Positions 1-8,218 of a stretch of 64,000 nt of DNA are shown piece after piece; position 1 is the stretch's first letter; each line of letters begins with the position of its first letter. The stretch comes from Bog-473 sp035552095 (GTDB lineage Bacteria; Actinomycetota; Acidimicrobiia; Acidimicrobiales; RAAP-2): positions 28,596 to 92,595 of the forward strand of contig DASZMA010000096.1 of NCBI GenBank assembly GCA_035552095.1, given 5' to 3'. The notes under the pieces are model-generated. The model was not told the DNA's origin. It saw nothing but the letters and a program-made list of their open reading frames with translations, and made no database searches. A program made the position numbers and the translations under genes.

Positions 1-1
1 G

Positions 2-1333
2 GGGCTGGCCGTTTCCGGCGCGCCGGTGATCTACAACGTGCTGCTGCGGGACCAGTACGGGCTCAATGCGTTGAGCCGCGGCTACGTCCTCTCCCTGACT
101 TCGTTGGGCGCCATCGTCGGCCTGGTGGTGGGAGGACCGGCGGCGGACCGCCTTTTCCGGAAGAATCCGGCCTCGGTCCTGCGCCTGGTGGCCGGGATGC
201 TGGCGGTCTTCCCGTTCTTCTACGTGGCCAGCCTCTACATGCCGAAGATCTGGATGCTGGTGGTGATCCAACTGGTGGCCGGCGCCGCGCTGGCCGCGCC
301 GTCGGCGGTCATCGCCGCCATCGTGGCCTCCATCGTGCCGTATCGGATCCGGGGCTTCTCCTTCGCCATCGTGGGCCTCTACACAATTGTGGTCGGAGGC
401 CTCATTGGTGGCGTGGTCACCGGGATCCTGGCCGACGCCGTGGGTGGCCGCACGGCGCTCTCCGTCGTGCTCCCGTTGGCCTGCATCGGGGCCGCCGCCT
501 ACGTGGCGCAGGCGTCGGGCCATGTGCGCCGGGACATGTCACTGGTGGTAGAGGAGATCAAGGAACAGCTCGAGGAGAACGAGCGGGTGCGCAACGGCAC
601 GGCGGACGACCACTTCATGCAGGTGCGCAATTTGGACTTCAGCTACGGCCCCGTACAGGTCCTCTTCGACATCAACCTCGAGCTGGCGAAGGGCGAGACA
701 CTGGCCCTGCTGGGCACCAACGGGGCCGGGAAGTCGACCCTGCTCCGGGCCATCTCCGGGTTGGCCCTGCCCGACCGGGGCGTCATCCGACTCAACGGAC
801 AGTCAATCACCTATCTCTCGCCGAGCGATCGGGTGCGCCAAGGGGTCATTCAGGTACCCGGTGGCCGGGCCACGTTCCCCACCATGTCGGTTGAGGAGAA
901 TCTCCTGGTCGGGGCCAGCACCTTCATCTGGGACCACGAGCGGATCGAGGCGAAGACCGAAGAGGTGCTGGAGCTGTTTCCGGCGCTGCGTCCGCTGTTG
1001 GGCCAGTCGGCCGGGACCCTCTCGGGCGGTGAGCAGCAGATGCTGGCGCTGGCCAAGGCCCTGCTGCTCGATCCCGAGATCCTGTTGATCGACGAGCTGT
1101 CGCTCGGGCTGGCCCCCATCGTCGTGCAGGAGATCCTGAAGGTGGTGGAGCGGCTCAAGGCGGCGGGCACCACCATGATCATCGTGGAGCAGTCGATCAA
1201 CGTAGCCCTGACCGTGGCCGACCGCGCTGTCTTCATGGAGAAGGGCCGCATCCGCTTCGACGGCCCGACCAGCGTCCTGCTCGAGAGCGGGGATCTTGCC
1301 CGCGCCGTGTTCTTGGGGGAGGACTTCACCTAG
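2..1333 (+). CDS. MFS-LivF fusion: major facilitator half joined to Liv-type ABC ATPase (5' truncated)
   Basis: The frame is open to the first base of the window, so the N-terminus is missing. The visible protein starts with about 170 hydrophobic residues resembling the later helices of a major facilitator (loop ADRLFRK between helices), then a charged linker (nt 540-610), then a complete ABC ATPase. ATPase motifs are Walker A GTNGAGKST (nt 712-738), signature LSGGEQQ (about nt 1018-1038), Walker B LLIDE (about nt 1081-1095) and the VEQ switch typical of LivF. The ATPase should power branched-chain amino-acid-type uptake with the next gene. The stop overlaps the next start by one base (TAGTG), so the two are cotranslated. 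The MFS-ATPase join is unusual, and both halves read through without a stop or frameshift. Confidence 0.85.
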   Translation, partial: GLAVSGAPVIYNVLLRDQYGLNALSRGYVLSLTSLGAIVGLVVGGPAADRLFRKNPASVLRLVAGMLAVFPFFYVASLYMPKIWMLVVIQLVAGAALAAPSAVIAAIVASIVPYRIRGFSFAIVGLYTIVVGGLIGGVVTGILADAVGGRTALSVVLPLACIGAAAYVAQASGHVRRDMSLVVEEIKEQLEENERVRNGTADDHFMQVRNLDFSYGPVQVLFDINLELAKGETLALLGTNGAGKSTLLRAISGLALPDRGVIRLNGQSITYLSPSDRVRQGVIQVPGGRATFPTMSVEENLLVGASTFIWDHERIEAKTEEVLELFPALRPLLGQSAGTLSGGEQQMLALAKALLLDPEILLIDELSLGLAPIVVQEILKVVERLKAAGTTMIIVEQSINVALTVADRAVFMEKGRIRFDGPTSVLLESGDLARAVFLGEDFT

Positions 1334-4185
1334 TGCTGGCCCTCACGTTCCCGCCCGCCATCTTTCTCATCGGCATTGTCACCGGCCTGGTCTACGGGCT
1401 GGTGGCGGCCGGCCTGGTCCTGATCTATCGCTGCACCGGCGTGGTGAACTTCGCCTACGGCGCGCTGGGCTCTCTGTGCGCCGGGGTCCTGGCCAAGCTG
1501 GTGCTCACCTTCCATTTCAACTATCTGCTGGTCCTGCTCCTGGTCACGGTGATGGGCGGTGTCCTCGGTGCCCTGATGGAGTTCACGGTCATCCGGCGGC
1601 TGTTTCACGCGCCGCGCATCGTGGTGCTGATCGCCACCATCGGCCTGGCCCAGCTCTTCTACTTCCTCGAGCTCATCCTGCCGCTCGGCACCAGCACCTT
1701 CCGCTTTCCCGTGCCCTTCAACCGTCAGCTGTCCATTGACGGCGTGGTCTTCAACGGCGGCGACTTCCTGGCTCTGGCCCTGGTGCCGACGATTGTGATC
1801 GTGCTGGCCATCTTCTTGACCCGCACCCCCATGGGCATGGCTATGCGCGCCTCAGCGGAGAATCCTGACGCGGCCGAACTGGCCGGCATCAGCGTCAAGC
1901 GGATCTCCACCTACGTGTGGTCGCTGGGTGGAGCATTGGCCGCCATCACCGTCGTCCTCTACAACCCGATCCGGGGCGTCCTGGTCGGCCTGCCCCAGGA
2001 CCCCTTTGGGCCCGGCATCCTCCTCCCGTCGCTGGCGGCGGCCCTGGTCGGCCGTATGACCTCGCTGCCGTGGGCCCTGGCCGGTGGCCTGGGCATGGGG
2101 GTCATTGAGTCGTTCATCAACGTGAACACCTCCAATGGCGGGACGGCTGATGCCATCTTCTTTGTGCTGATCCTGGTCCTGCTGCTGGTCCGCAAGGCTG
2201 ACGTCGGCGGCGCCCAGTCCGAGGCCCTGGTGGCTATTCCACGACCCCGGCCCATTCCCGCCGTCCTCCTGCAGCGCCGACTGTTCCGCAATATCCCGCG
2301 TCTGGGCACCGCGGCGATCCTGGCGCTGGCCATCTGTCTGCCGCTGGTCATCACTGGCTCCAGTGACCTGTTCGGGGTCAGCCGCGTCTTGCTCTACGCG
2401 GTGGCGGCCATCTCCACCACGGTCCTGGTGGGTTGGTGCGGGCAGCTCTCGTTGGGTCAGTTCGCCTTCGTCGGGTTGGGATCGGTCCTGACCGGGACCT
2501 TCGAGGCGCACGGGTTGAGCTTCGCCTCGTCAGTGGGCTTCGCCACCATTCTCGGCGCGCTGGCCGGAGTGCTGGTCGGGGCGCCGGCGTTGCGCATCCG
2601 CGGCCTCATGCTGCCAGTCACCACGTTCGCCTTCGCCGTGGCCGCCAGCACCTGGTTCTTCCCGTTGCCGTTCATCTCGGGGTCGGGCGGCTCGTTGTCC
2701 ACGCCACCGGGCACCTTCTTCGGCATCAACCTGGCCAACGAGCGCAACTACTACTACCTCTGCTTGGCCGTCCTGGTCCTGTTGGCCGCTGGCGTGTCGC
2801 ACTGGCGCAAGACCGGGGTGGGCCGGATGATCATCGCGGTGCGGGAGAACCAGGAGCGGGCCGAGTCACTGACCGTCTCCCCAGCCCTGGTCAAGCTCTC
2901 GGTCTTCGCTTTCACCGCCGGGGTGGCGGCGCTCTCGGGAGGCCTGCTGGCCGGGCTGCGGGTCAACTTCGACATCTCGAGTTTTGGGGCCACACTGTCG
3001 CTGCAGATCCTGGCCATCGTCATCATCGGCGGGTTGGGCACCGTCTCGGGCGCGATCATCGGCACCGTCTACGTGATCGGCCTGCCTGCCCTACTCGGCA
3101 GCTCGACCGAAGTGGTCCTGCTGACCAGCGGGGTCGGCTTGCTCGTGTTGCTGCTCTACCTGCCGGGAGGTTTGATCTCGGTGGTCTATAGCGCCCGGGA
3201 TGCGGCGTACGCGTGGCTGGCCGGGCGCATCGGCGAGGAGGCGACGCCGGCTCAGGCCGCGCCGCCCCCGGTCAAGCGGCCCTTCCCGGCCAGCGCCGCG
3301 CCGGCCGCGCCGGCCGCGACGACGGTGGCGGGACCGGTGTTGGTGGCTTGCGATGTGACGGTCGCCCTGGGTGGGCGCACCATCTTGGACAGCGTGTCTC
3401 TGACGGCTGACCAGGGTGAGACAGTGGGCTTGATCGGCGCCAACGGGGCCGGCAAGTCCACGCTGATGAACGCCCTGAGCGGCTTCGTGCGCATCAGCGG
3501 GGGAGCGATCGACGTCTTCGGCATCGACGTCAGCCACAACTCGGCCCACCAGCGGGCCCGCAGCGGTATGGGTCGAATCTTCCAGGACGCTCGCCTCTTC
3601 GGGGACCTCACTGTCAACGAGGCGATCAAGGTGGCGCTCGAGTCGCGCCAGCACAGCGAGTTCATCCCTTCGCTGCTGTCGTTGCCGCCGTCGCGCCGGG
3701 CTGAGCGTCGCAAGGAGTCGGAATCGACCGAGATCATCGCCTTCCTGGGGCTGGGTCGCTACGCCGACTCGCCCATCGCCACACTGTCGACCGGCACCCG
3801 GCGCATCGTCGAGCTGAGCTGCCTCATCGCTCAGGACGCCAAATTGCTCCTGCTCGACGAGCCCACGGCGGGCATCGCCCAGCGTGAGGTGGAGGCCTTT
3901 GCCCCGCTTGTCGTCCGCATCAGCCGCGAGCTGGGAGCCACCGTGTTGATCATTGAGCACGACCTTCCGTTGGTCAGCGCCATCAGCGACCGCATGTACT
4001 GCATGTCGCTGGGCACGATGATCGCCGAGGGAACACCGGAGCAGGTCAGTCACGATCCGGCCGTCATCGCGGCGTATCTCGGCACGGACGAACGCATTAT
4101 CCGGCGCAGTGGGACGCTGGGCCAGCGCAACGGTTCGGCTTCTTCGGCTGGGGCGGTGCCCCGGACGGCGGAAGGGGTGGCATGA
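1333..4185 (+). CDS. LivH-LivM-LivG fusion: branched-chain amino-acid-type ABC permease/permease/ATPase
   Basis: One 950-residue protein carries three Liv subunits that are normally separate. Residues about 1-290 are a LivH-like permease and about 315-610 a LivM-like permease. An Ala/Pro-rich linker (about nt 3240-3340) leads to a LivG-like ATPase at about 665-915. The ATPase shows Walker A GANGAGKST (about nt 3439-3465), a divergent signature LSTGTRR, Walker B LLLLDEPTAG and switch IIEHD. With the ATPase of the preceding gene this makes both permeases and both ATPases on two polypeptides. No periplasmic binding protein is visible; it may lie upstream of the window. The start is GTG overlapping the previous stop, and the end overlaps the next ATG by four bases. 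Confidence 0.9.
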   Translation: MLALTFPPAIFLIGIVTGLVYGLVAAGLVLIYRCTGVVNFAYGALGSLCAGVLAKLVLTFHFNYLLVLLLVTVMGGVLGALMEFTVIRRLFHAPRIVVLIATIGLAQLFYFLELILPLGTSTFRFPVPFNRQLSIDGVVFNGGDFLALALVPTIVIVLAIFLTRTPMGMAMRASAENPDAAELAGISVKRISTYVWSLGGALAAITVVLYNPIRGVLVGLPQDPFGPGILLPSLAAALVGRMTSLPWALAGGLGMGVIESFINVNTSNGGTADAIFFVLILVLLLVRKADVGGAQSEALVAIPRPRPIPAVLLQRRLFRNIPRLGTAAILALAICLPLVITGSSDLFGVSRVLLYAVAAISTTVLVGWCGQLSLGQFAFVGLGSVLTGTFEAHGLSFASSVGFATILGALAGVLVGAPALRIRGLMLPVTTFAFAVAASTWFFPLPFISGSGGSLSTPPGTFFGINLANERNYYYLCLAVLVLLAAGVSHWRKTGVGRMIIAVRENQERAESLTVSPALVKLSVFAFTAGVAALSGGLLAGLRVNFDISSFGATLSLQILAIVIIGGLGTVSGAIIGTVYVIGLPALLGSSTEVVLLTSGVGLLVLLLYLPGGLISVVYSARDAAYAWLAGRIGEEATPAQAAPPPVKRPFPASAAPAAPAATTVAGPVLVACDVTVALGGRTILDSVSLTADQGETVGLIGANGAGKSTLMNALSGFVRISGGAIDVFGIDVSHNSAHQRARSGMGRIFQDARLFGDLTVNEAIKVALESRQHSEFIPSLLSLPPSRRAERRKESESTEIIAFLGLGRYADSPIATLSTGTRRIVELSCLIAQDAKLLLLDEPTAGIAQREVEAFAPLVVRISRELGATVLIIEHDLPLVSAISDRMYCMSLGTMIAEGTPEQVSHDPAVIAAYLGTDERIIRRSGTLGQRNGSASSAGAVPRTAEGVA

Positions 4186-5024
4186 CGGGCGGAGAGAAGG
4201 TGGGGCAACCTCGGCGGACCGGATGGCGCCGTCGCATCGGGCTCACCGAGGGCCGCCTCTATTCGACTGCCGTCGTCGTGGTCGTGGTGGCCCTCTTGGC
4301 CCCCACCCTCGCGCACTGGAAGGCTGTGGCGGCCCAGAAACCGCTGAGTGGGGTGGCCTTCTCCCACCGGCCGCCGGTGGCCAACCCGGCACCAAGCGCG
4401 CCGAGCACCACGACGCCCCCCAGTGTCCCCGTCGTCGGCACCGAGCTCTCGCCCGGCCTGAGCGGATTCTCCCTGGGTCCCCCGGTTTCGCTCCCCGGCA
4501 CCGGACTGGGTGATACCTCCAGCCCGAACCCCACACCGCTGCCGCCACTGACCGCGCCGACGCAGACCGCACTGCCGACTCCGGTCACCTGTCAGGCGGC
4601 TGCGCTCAATGCGGCCACCACGAAGCTGCTCGACCAGCTGAATGCGTCCCTGAAAGTGCTCCCGACCGGGACCCTCGAGACGGCACTCGGTCTGGCCACC
4701 GGTTGCAACACGGCCAACCCGGCCCTCTTGGCGGTGGGCGCGCTGACTGAGCTGGGCGACAATCTGACCGCGCTCTTCAACGAAGTGCCGGGAGCCAGCG
4801 CCCTGAAGCTCCCGACCATTAAACCGCTGGAGCTGCCGGCGGCCGTGCTGCCCTTCCTCGGCTCACTTAAGCCTGTCTTCGCCCCCATCTGCGCGTCGAT
4901 CAACTCGGCCACCAACATCGTCATCCTCATCGCGCCGCATTACCCACAGGTGATTGACGGGGCCTCCGCCCTGGCGCTGTTCCAGGCGGCGGTGACCTGC
5001 GGGGAGCTGACGGGAGCCAAGTAG
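4182..5024 (+). CDS. Unknown membrane-anchored or secreted protein of the liv operon
   Basis: I do not recognise a family. The 280-residue protein has a basic N-terminus (RRTGWRRR), one hydrophobic segment at about residues 30-45, then a long Pro/Thr/Ser-rich stretch (about 55-135) like an extracytoplasmic spacer. The C-terminal domain of about 145 residues has four conserved-looking cysteines, consistent with disulfides outside the membrane. It begins in an ATGA overlap with the LivHMG gene, so it is probably part of the transporter operon. A role as accessory or substrate-capture protein is inference; it does not look like a standard LivK binding protein. Confidence 0.7.
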   Translation: MTGGEKVGQPRRTGWRRRIGLTEGRLYSTAVVVVVVALLAPTLAHWKAVAAQKPLSGVAFSHRPPVANPAPSAPSTTTPPSVPVVGTELSPGLSGFSLGPPVSLPGTGLGDTSSPNPTPLPPLTAPTQTALPTPVTCQAAALNAATTKLLDQLNASLKVLPTGTLETALGLATGCNTANPALLAVGALTELGDNLTALFNEVPGASALKLPTIKPLELPAAVLPFLGSLKPVFAPICASINSATNIVILIAPHYPQVIDGASALALFQAAVTCGELTGAK

Positions 5025-5052
5025 CGCTTCCCGTTGGCCGAGAGATGTGCCT

Positions 5053-6729
5053 TCAGGCGTGCTGGGCGGCCGCGGCATCGGCCAGGCCGAGGAGCTCGAC
5101 CGCCTGCTCGCGCATCTCCACCTTGCGGATCTTGCCGGTCACCGTCATGGGGAATTCGTCGACCACGTGCACGTAGCGGGGGATCTTGTAGTGGGCCAGC
5201 TTGCCCTGGCAGAACTCCCGGATGGCCTCGGCGCTGATCGGCTCGGCCCCGTCGCGCAGCTTGACCCAGACCATCAGCTCCTCGCCGTACTTGACGTCGG
5301 GCACCCCGATCACCTGGGCGTCCTGAATATCGGGGTGCGCGTAGAGGAACTCCTCGATCTCACGGGGGTAGATGTTCTCGCCGCCCCGGATGACCATGTC
5401 CTTGATGCGGCCGGTGATGTTCACGTAGCTCTCATCGTCCATCTCCGCGATGTCGCCGGTGTGCATCCAGCGGGCCGGGTCGATCGACTCGGCGGTCTTC
5501 TCGGGCTGCTCCCAGTAGCCGAGCATGACGGAGTAGCCCCGGGTGCAGAGCTCGCCGGCGGTCCCGCGGGGGACGGTGAGGCCGGTCTCGGGGTCGACGA
5601 TCTTGACCTCCACGTGCGGGTGCACCTGCCCGACGGTGGAGACCCGCCGTTCCAGCGTGTCGGTGGCCCGGGTCTGGGTCGACACCGGGGAGGTCTCGGT
5701 CATGCCGTAACAGATGGTGATCTCGTCCATGCCCATGGTGGCCACCACCTGCTTCATCACCTCGACCGGGCACGGCGATCCGGCCATGATGCCGGTGCGC
5801 AGGCTGGAGAGGTCGAAGGAGTCGAAGCTGGGCTCGGCCAGCTCGGCAATGAACATGGTCGGCACCCCGTAGAGCGAGGTGCAGCGTTCCTGCTCCACGG
5901 CGGCCAGGCTCGCTCGCGGCTCAAAGCCAGGGGCCGGGATCACCATGGTCGCCCCGTGGGTGGTGCAGCCGAGATTGCCCATGGTCATGCCGAAGCAGTG
6001 GTAGAAGGGCACCGGGATGCAGACCCGGTCCTGGTCGCTGTAACGGCAGAGCTCACCCACGAAGAAGCCGTTGTTCAAAATGTTGTGGTGGCTGAGCGTG
6101 GCTCCCTTGGGGAAGCCGGTCGTGCCCGAGGTGTACTGAATGTTGATCGGCTGGTCTGCCGAGAGCTGCCCATCCACTTCGGCCAGCCGGGTCAGATCGG
6201 GCTTGGTCCCACCCAGTGCCGCCCACTGGGCCGAGCCGGTGAGCACCACCCCCTCCAACGCAGGGCATTGTGGGCGGACCTGTTCGATCATGCCGGCGTA
6301 GTCCGATGTCTTGAAAGCAGGCGCGGCCACTAGGAGCTTCACGGCGGCCTGGCGCAGCACGAACTCGAGCTCATGGGTGCGGTAGGCCGGGTTGATGTTG
6401 ACCAGGATGGCGCCGATGGCGGCCGAGGCGAACTGCAACAGCGTCCACTCCGGGAGGTTGGGGGCCCAGATGCCCACCCGGTCTCCCCGCTCGATCCCAC
6501 TGTCGAGGAGCCCGGTGGCCAACCCGTCGACCGCCTGCCCGAACTGGGCGTAGGTCCAGCGCCGTTCCGAGGGCACATCGACCAGGGCCTCATTGGCGGG
6601 AAAACGGGCGATGGTCCGCCGCAGATTGGCCCCGATGGTGTCGCCCAGGAGCGGCGTGTCCGAGGTGCCCGAGGAGTACGAAGCCGGCGGGGGCGGCGAG
6701 CCCACCCGGTCCGCGCTCACTGCCCCCAT
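5053..6729 (-). CDS. Fatty acyl-CoA synthetase (AMP-binding ligase)
   Basis: Adenylate-forming ligase that would activate a fatty acid to its CoA thioester with ATP. Visible motifs are the P-loop-like YTSGTTGFPKG (residues about 199-209), YGMTETSP (about 341-348), the hinge GRIKDMVIRGG (about 438-450) and the C-terminal catalytic lysine in TGKIRK (about 530-535). The 558-residue length is normal for FadD-type medium/long-chain enzymes. Its start overlaps the end of rhaI on the same strand; a GTG at 6720 is an alternative start. That overlap implies cotranslation with rhamnose isomerase and suggests that fatty acids are released together with rhamnose. Chain length cannot be told from the sequence. 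Confidence 0.9.
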   Translation of the reverse strand: MGAVSADRVGSPPPPASYSSGTSDTPLLGDTIGANLRRTIARFPANEALVDVPSERRWTYAQFGQAVDGLATGLLDSGIERGDRVGIWAPNLPEWTLLQFASAAIGAILVNINPAYRTHELEFVLRQAAVKLLVAAPAFKTSDYAGMIEQVRPQCPALEGVVLTGSAQWAALGGTKPDLTRLAEVDGQLSADQPINIQYTSGTTGFPKGATLSHHNILNNGFFVGELCRYSDQDRVCIPVPFYHCFGMTMGNLGCTTHGATMVIPAPGFEPRASLAAVEQERCTSLYGVPTMFIAELAEPSFDSFDLSSLRTGIMAGSPCPVEVMKQVVATMGMDEITICYGMTETSPVSTQTRATDTLERRVSTVGQVHPHVEVKIVDPETGLTVPRGTAGELCTRGYSVMLGYWEQPEKTAESIDPARWMHTGDIAEMDDESYVNITGRIKDMVIRGGENIYPREIEEFLYAHPDIQDAQVIGVPDVKYGEELMVWVKLRDGAEPISAEAIREFCQGKLAHYKIPRYVHVVDEFPMTVTGKIRKVEMREQAVELLGLADAAAAQHA

Positions 6730-7883
6730 CCGGCCGTCGACGGCGTCTCGCGCTGGGCCAGCACCCGTTCGGCGTAGCCGGAGCGGGCGTAGGCGGCGAG
6801 GGGGTCGGGGTCGATGCCCATCTCCTCCCGCAGGTCTCGCAGCAACGGCCGCACGTCGGAACTGTAGGCGTCCATCAAGACCTCGTGGGCGCCGAGGACA
6901 TCACCGGACTGCTGGGCCAGGGACAAGGCGTCGCGGTCGACCAGCAGCGCCTTGGCCGTCGCTTCCTGCACGTTCATGATGGAGCGGATCTCGGCCGGGA
7001 TCTGCTCCTCAATGTTGTGGCACTGGTCGAGCATGAAGGCCACCTGGGCGTCGGGGGCCAGTGCGCCGGCCTGGACGATCTCGAACATGATCCGGAAGAG
7101 CTGGAACGGATCGGCCGCGCCCACCATGAGGTCATCGTCGGCGTAGAAGCGGCTGTTGAAGTGGAAGCCGCCCAGCCGGCCCACCCGGAGCAGCTGGGCC
7201 ACAATGAATTCGATGTTGGTGCCGGGCGCGTGATGACCGGTATCGACCAGCACCATGGCCTGATCGCCCAGGGCCTGGCAGTGCAGGAGCGACGTGCCCC
7301 AGTCCGGTACGTCCATTGAGTAGAACGAAGGCTCGAACAGCTTGTATTCGAGCAGCATCCGTACCCCGGCTGGTAGGGCGGCGTACGTCTCAGTCAGAGC
7401 CTCGGCCAAGCGCTCCTGGCGGGCGGCCATGCTGTCCTGCCCCGGATAGTTGGTGCCGTCGGCGAACCATAGGGTCACGATGGATGAGCCCGTCTGCGCC
7501 GCGATGTCGATGCACTCCAACAGATGGGCGACGGCCTGGCGCCGCACCACCGGATCTGGGTTGCACACGCTGCCCAACTTGTACGCCTCCTCCTGGAAGA
7601 GGTTCGGATTGATGGCCCCGAGGCGGACGCCGGCGTCGGTGGCGTGCTTGGCCAGGTCCTCAAAGCTCTCGACCCGGTCCCAGGGAATGTGCAGGGCCAC
7701 TGACGGCGCCACCCCGGTGAAGCGGTGGACCTGGGCCGCGTCGGACACCTTCTCGTAGGCGTTTCGGGCCGCGCCCTGGCGGGCGAATACCTTGAACCGG
7801 GTGCCCGTGAGCCCGAAGGCCCACGATGCCGTTTCGATCTCCTGATGCCGGAGCGCTTCCTTGACCACTGCCTGGTCCGCCAT
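6717..7883 (-). CDS. rhaI: L-rhamnose isomerase (RhaI type)
   Basis: Xylose-isomerase-like TIM-barrel enzyme of the Pseudomonas stutzeri/rhizobial RhaI type, converting L-rhamnose to L-rhamnulose. The 388-residue length fits. Candidate metal and substrate residues lie in LLEYKLFEP, VDTGHHAPGTN and FHFNSRFYADDD. ATG start at 7883; the end overlaps the acyl-CoA ligase gene. It is divergent from an esterase-rhamnosidase operon, and LacI-like operators lie between the two. RhaEW, further along, supplies the aldolase and dehydrogenase steps, but no rhamnulokinase is visible in the window. A related activity on another 6-deoxyhexose is possible; the neighbours favour rhamnose. Confidence 0.88.
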   Translation of the reverse strand: MADQAVVKEALRHQEIETASWAFGLTGTRFKVFARQGAARNAYEKVSDAAQVHRFTGVAPSVALHIPWDRVESFEDLAKHATDAGVRLGAINPNLFQEEAYKLGSVCNPDPVVRRQAVAHLLECIDIAAQTGSSIVTLWFADGTNYPGQDSMAARQERLAEALTETYAALPAGVRMLLEYKLFEPSFYSMDVPDWGTSLLHCQALGDQAMVLVDTGHHAPGTNIEFIVAQLLRVGRLGGFHFNSRFYADDDLMVGAADPFQLFRIMFEIVQAGALAPDAQVAFMLDQCHNIEEQIPAEIRSIMNVQEATAKALLVDRDALSLAQQSGDVLGAHEVLMDAYSSDVRPLLRDLREEMGIDPDPLAAYARSGYAERVLAQRETPSTAGWGQ

Positions 7884-7911
7884 TCCGGGCCACCCCCATT
7901 TTGCTCATTTT

Positions 7912-7923
7912 TGAAACGTTACA
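7912..7923. promoter_or_regulatory. LacI-like operator site 1
   Basis: TGAAACGTTACA, one mismatch from the symmetric TGAAACGTTTCA that many LacI-family repressors bind. It lies 29 bp upstream of the rhaI start, within the promoter zone. A second related site is 109 bp away. Confidence 0.5.
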
Positions 7924-8218
7924 AGTACCACGAACTCTAGTACCGGCTCCGCCTCTCCTCAAGGGGATGAGGCGGTGTTTAGGCCGCTTGACGTGGGCGA
8001 TCTCCTGTTTCTACACTCGTTGAAAGGTTTCATTCGGGCGGGCAACCACGGGCCGGGGAGGGGGCGGCAGTGCGTCTGCGGGAGGGCGAACCGGCGTGAC
8101 GCGGCGGACCTCGATGCCACCTCGTCGGGCGCAATGCGCGACGGCGAATCCCCACCTGTTTCGGCCCTGATCCGTCACCTCGCCATGAGACGTGCCTCCC
8201 GCTACCTGAAGGAGCAAC
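7924..8218. promoter_or_regulatory. Divergent promoter region of the rhamnose locus
   Basis: The 335-bp gap between rhaI (minus) and the esterase operon (plus) holds two LacI-like palindromes and no open frame with a convincing ribosome-binding site. A good Shine-Dalgarno (AAGGAG, about nt 8208) precedes the esterase ATG. No LacI-family regulator gene is present in the window, so the cognate repressor must lie elsewhere if these sites are real. Confidence 0.45.
8021..8032. promoter_or_regulatory. LacI-like operator site 2
   Basis: TGAAAGGTTTCA has perfect 5-bp arms (TGAAA/TTTCA) around GG. It shares the arm sequence of site 1 and is 109 bp from it, about ten helical turns, a spacing compatible with looping by a tetrameric repressor. 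Confidence 0.5.

Noticed and set aside
5047..6333. Long open frame opposite the acyl-CoA ligase, and similar frames at 8030-10162, 13475-15742 and 25310-26521
   Set aside because: Antisense to genes with clear catalytic motifs; His/Gly/Arg-rich low-complexity translations typical of GC-rich shadow frames.
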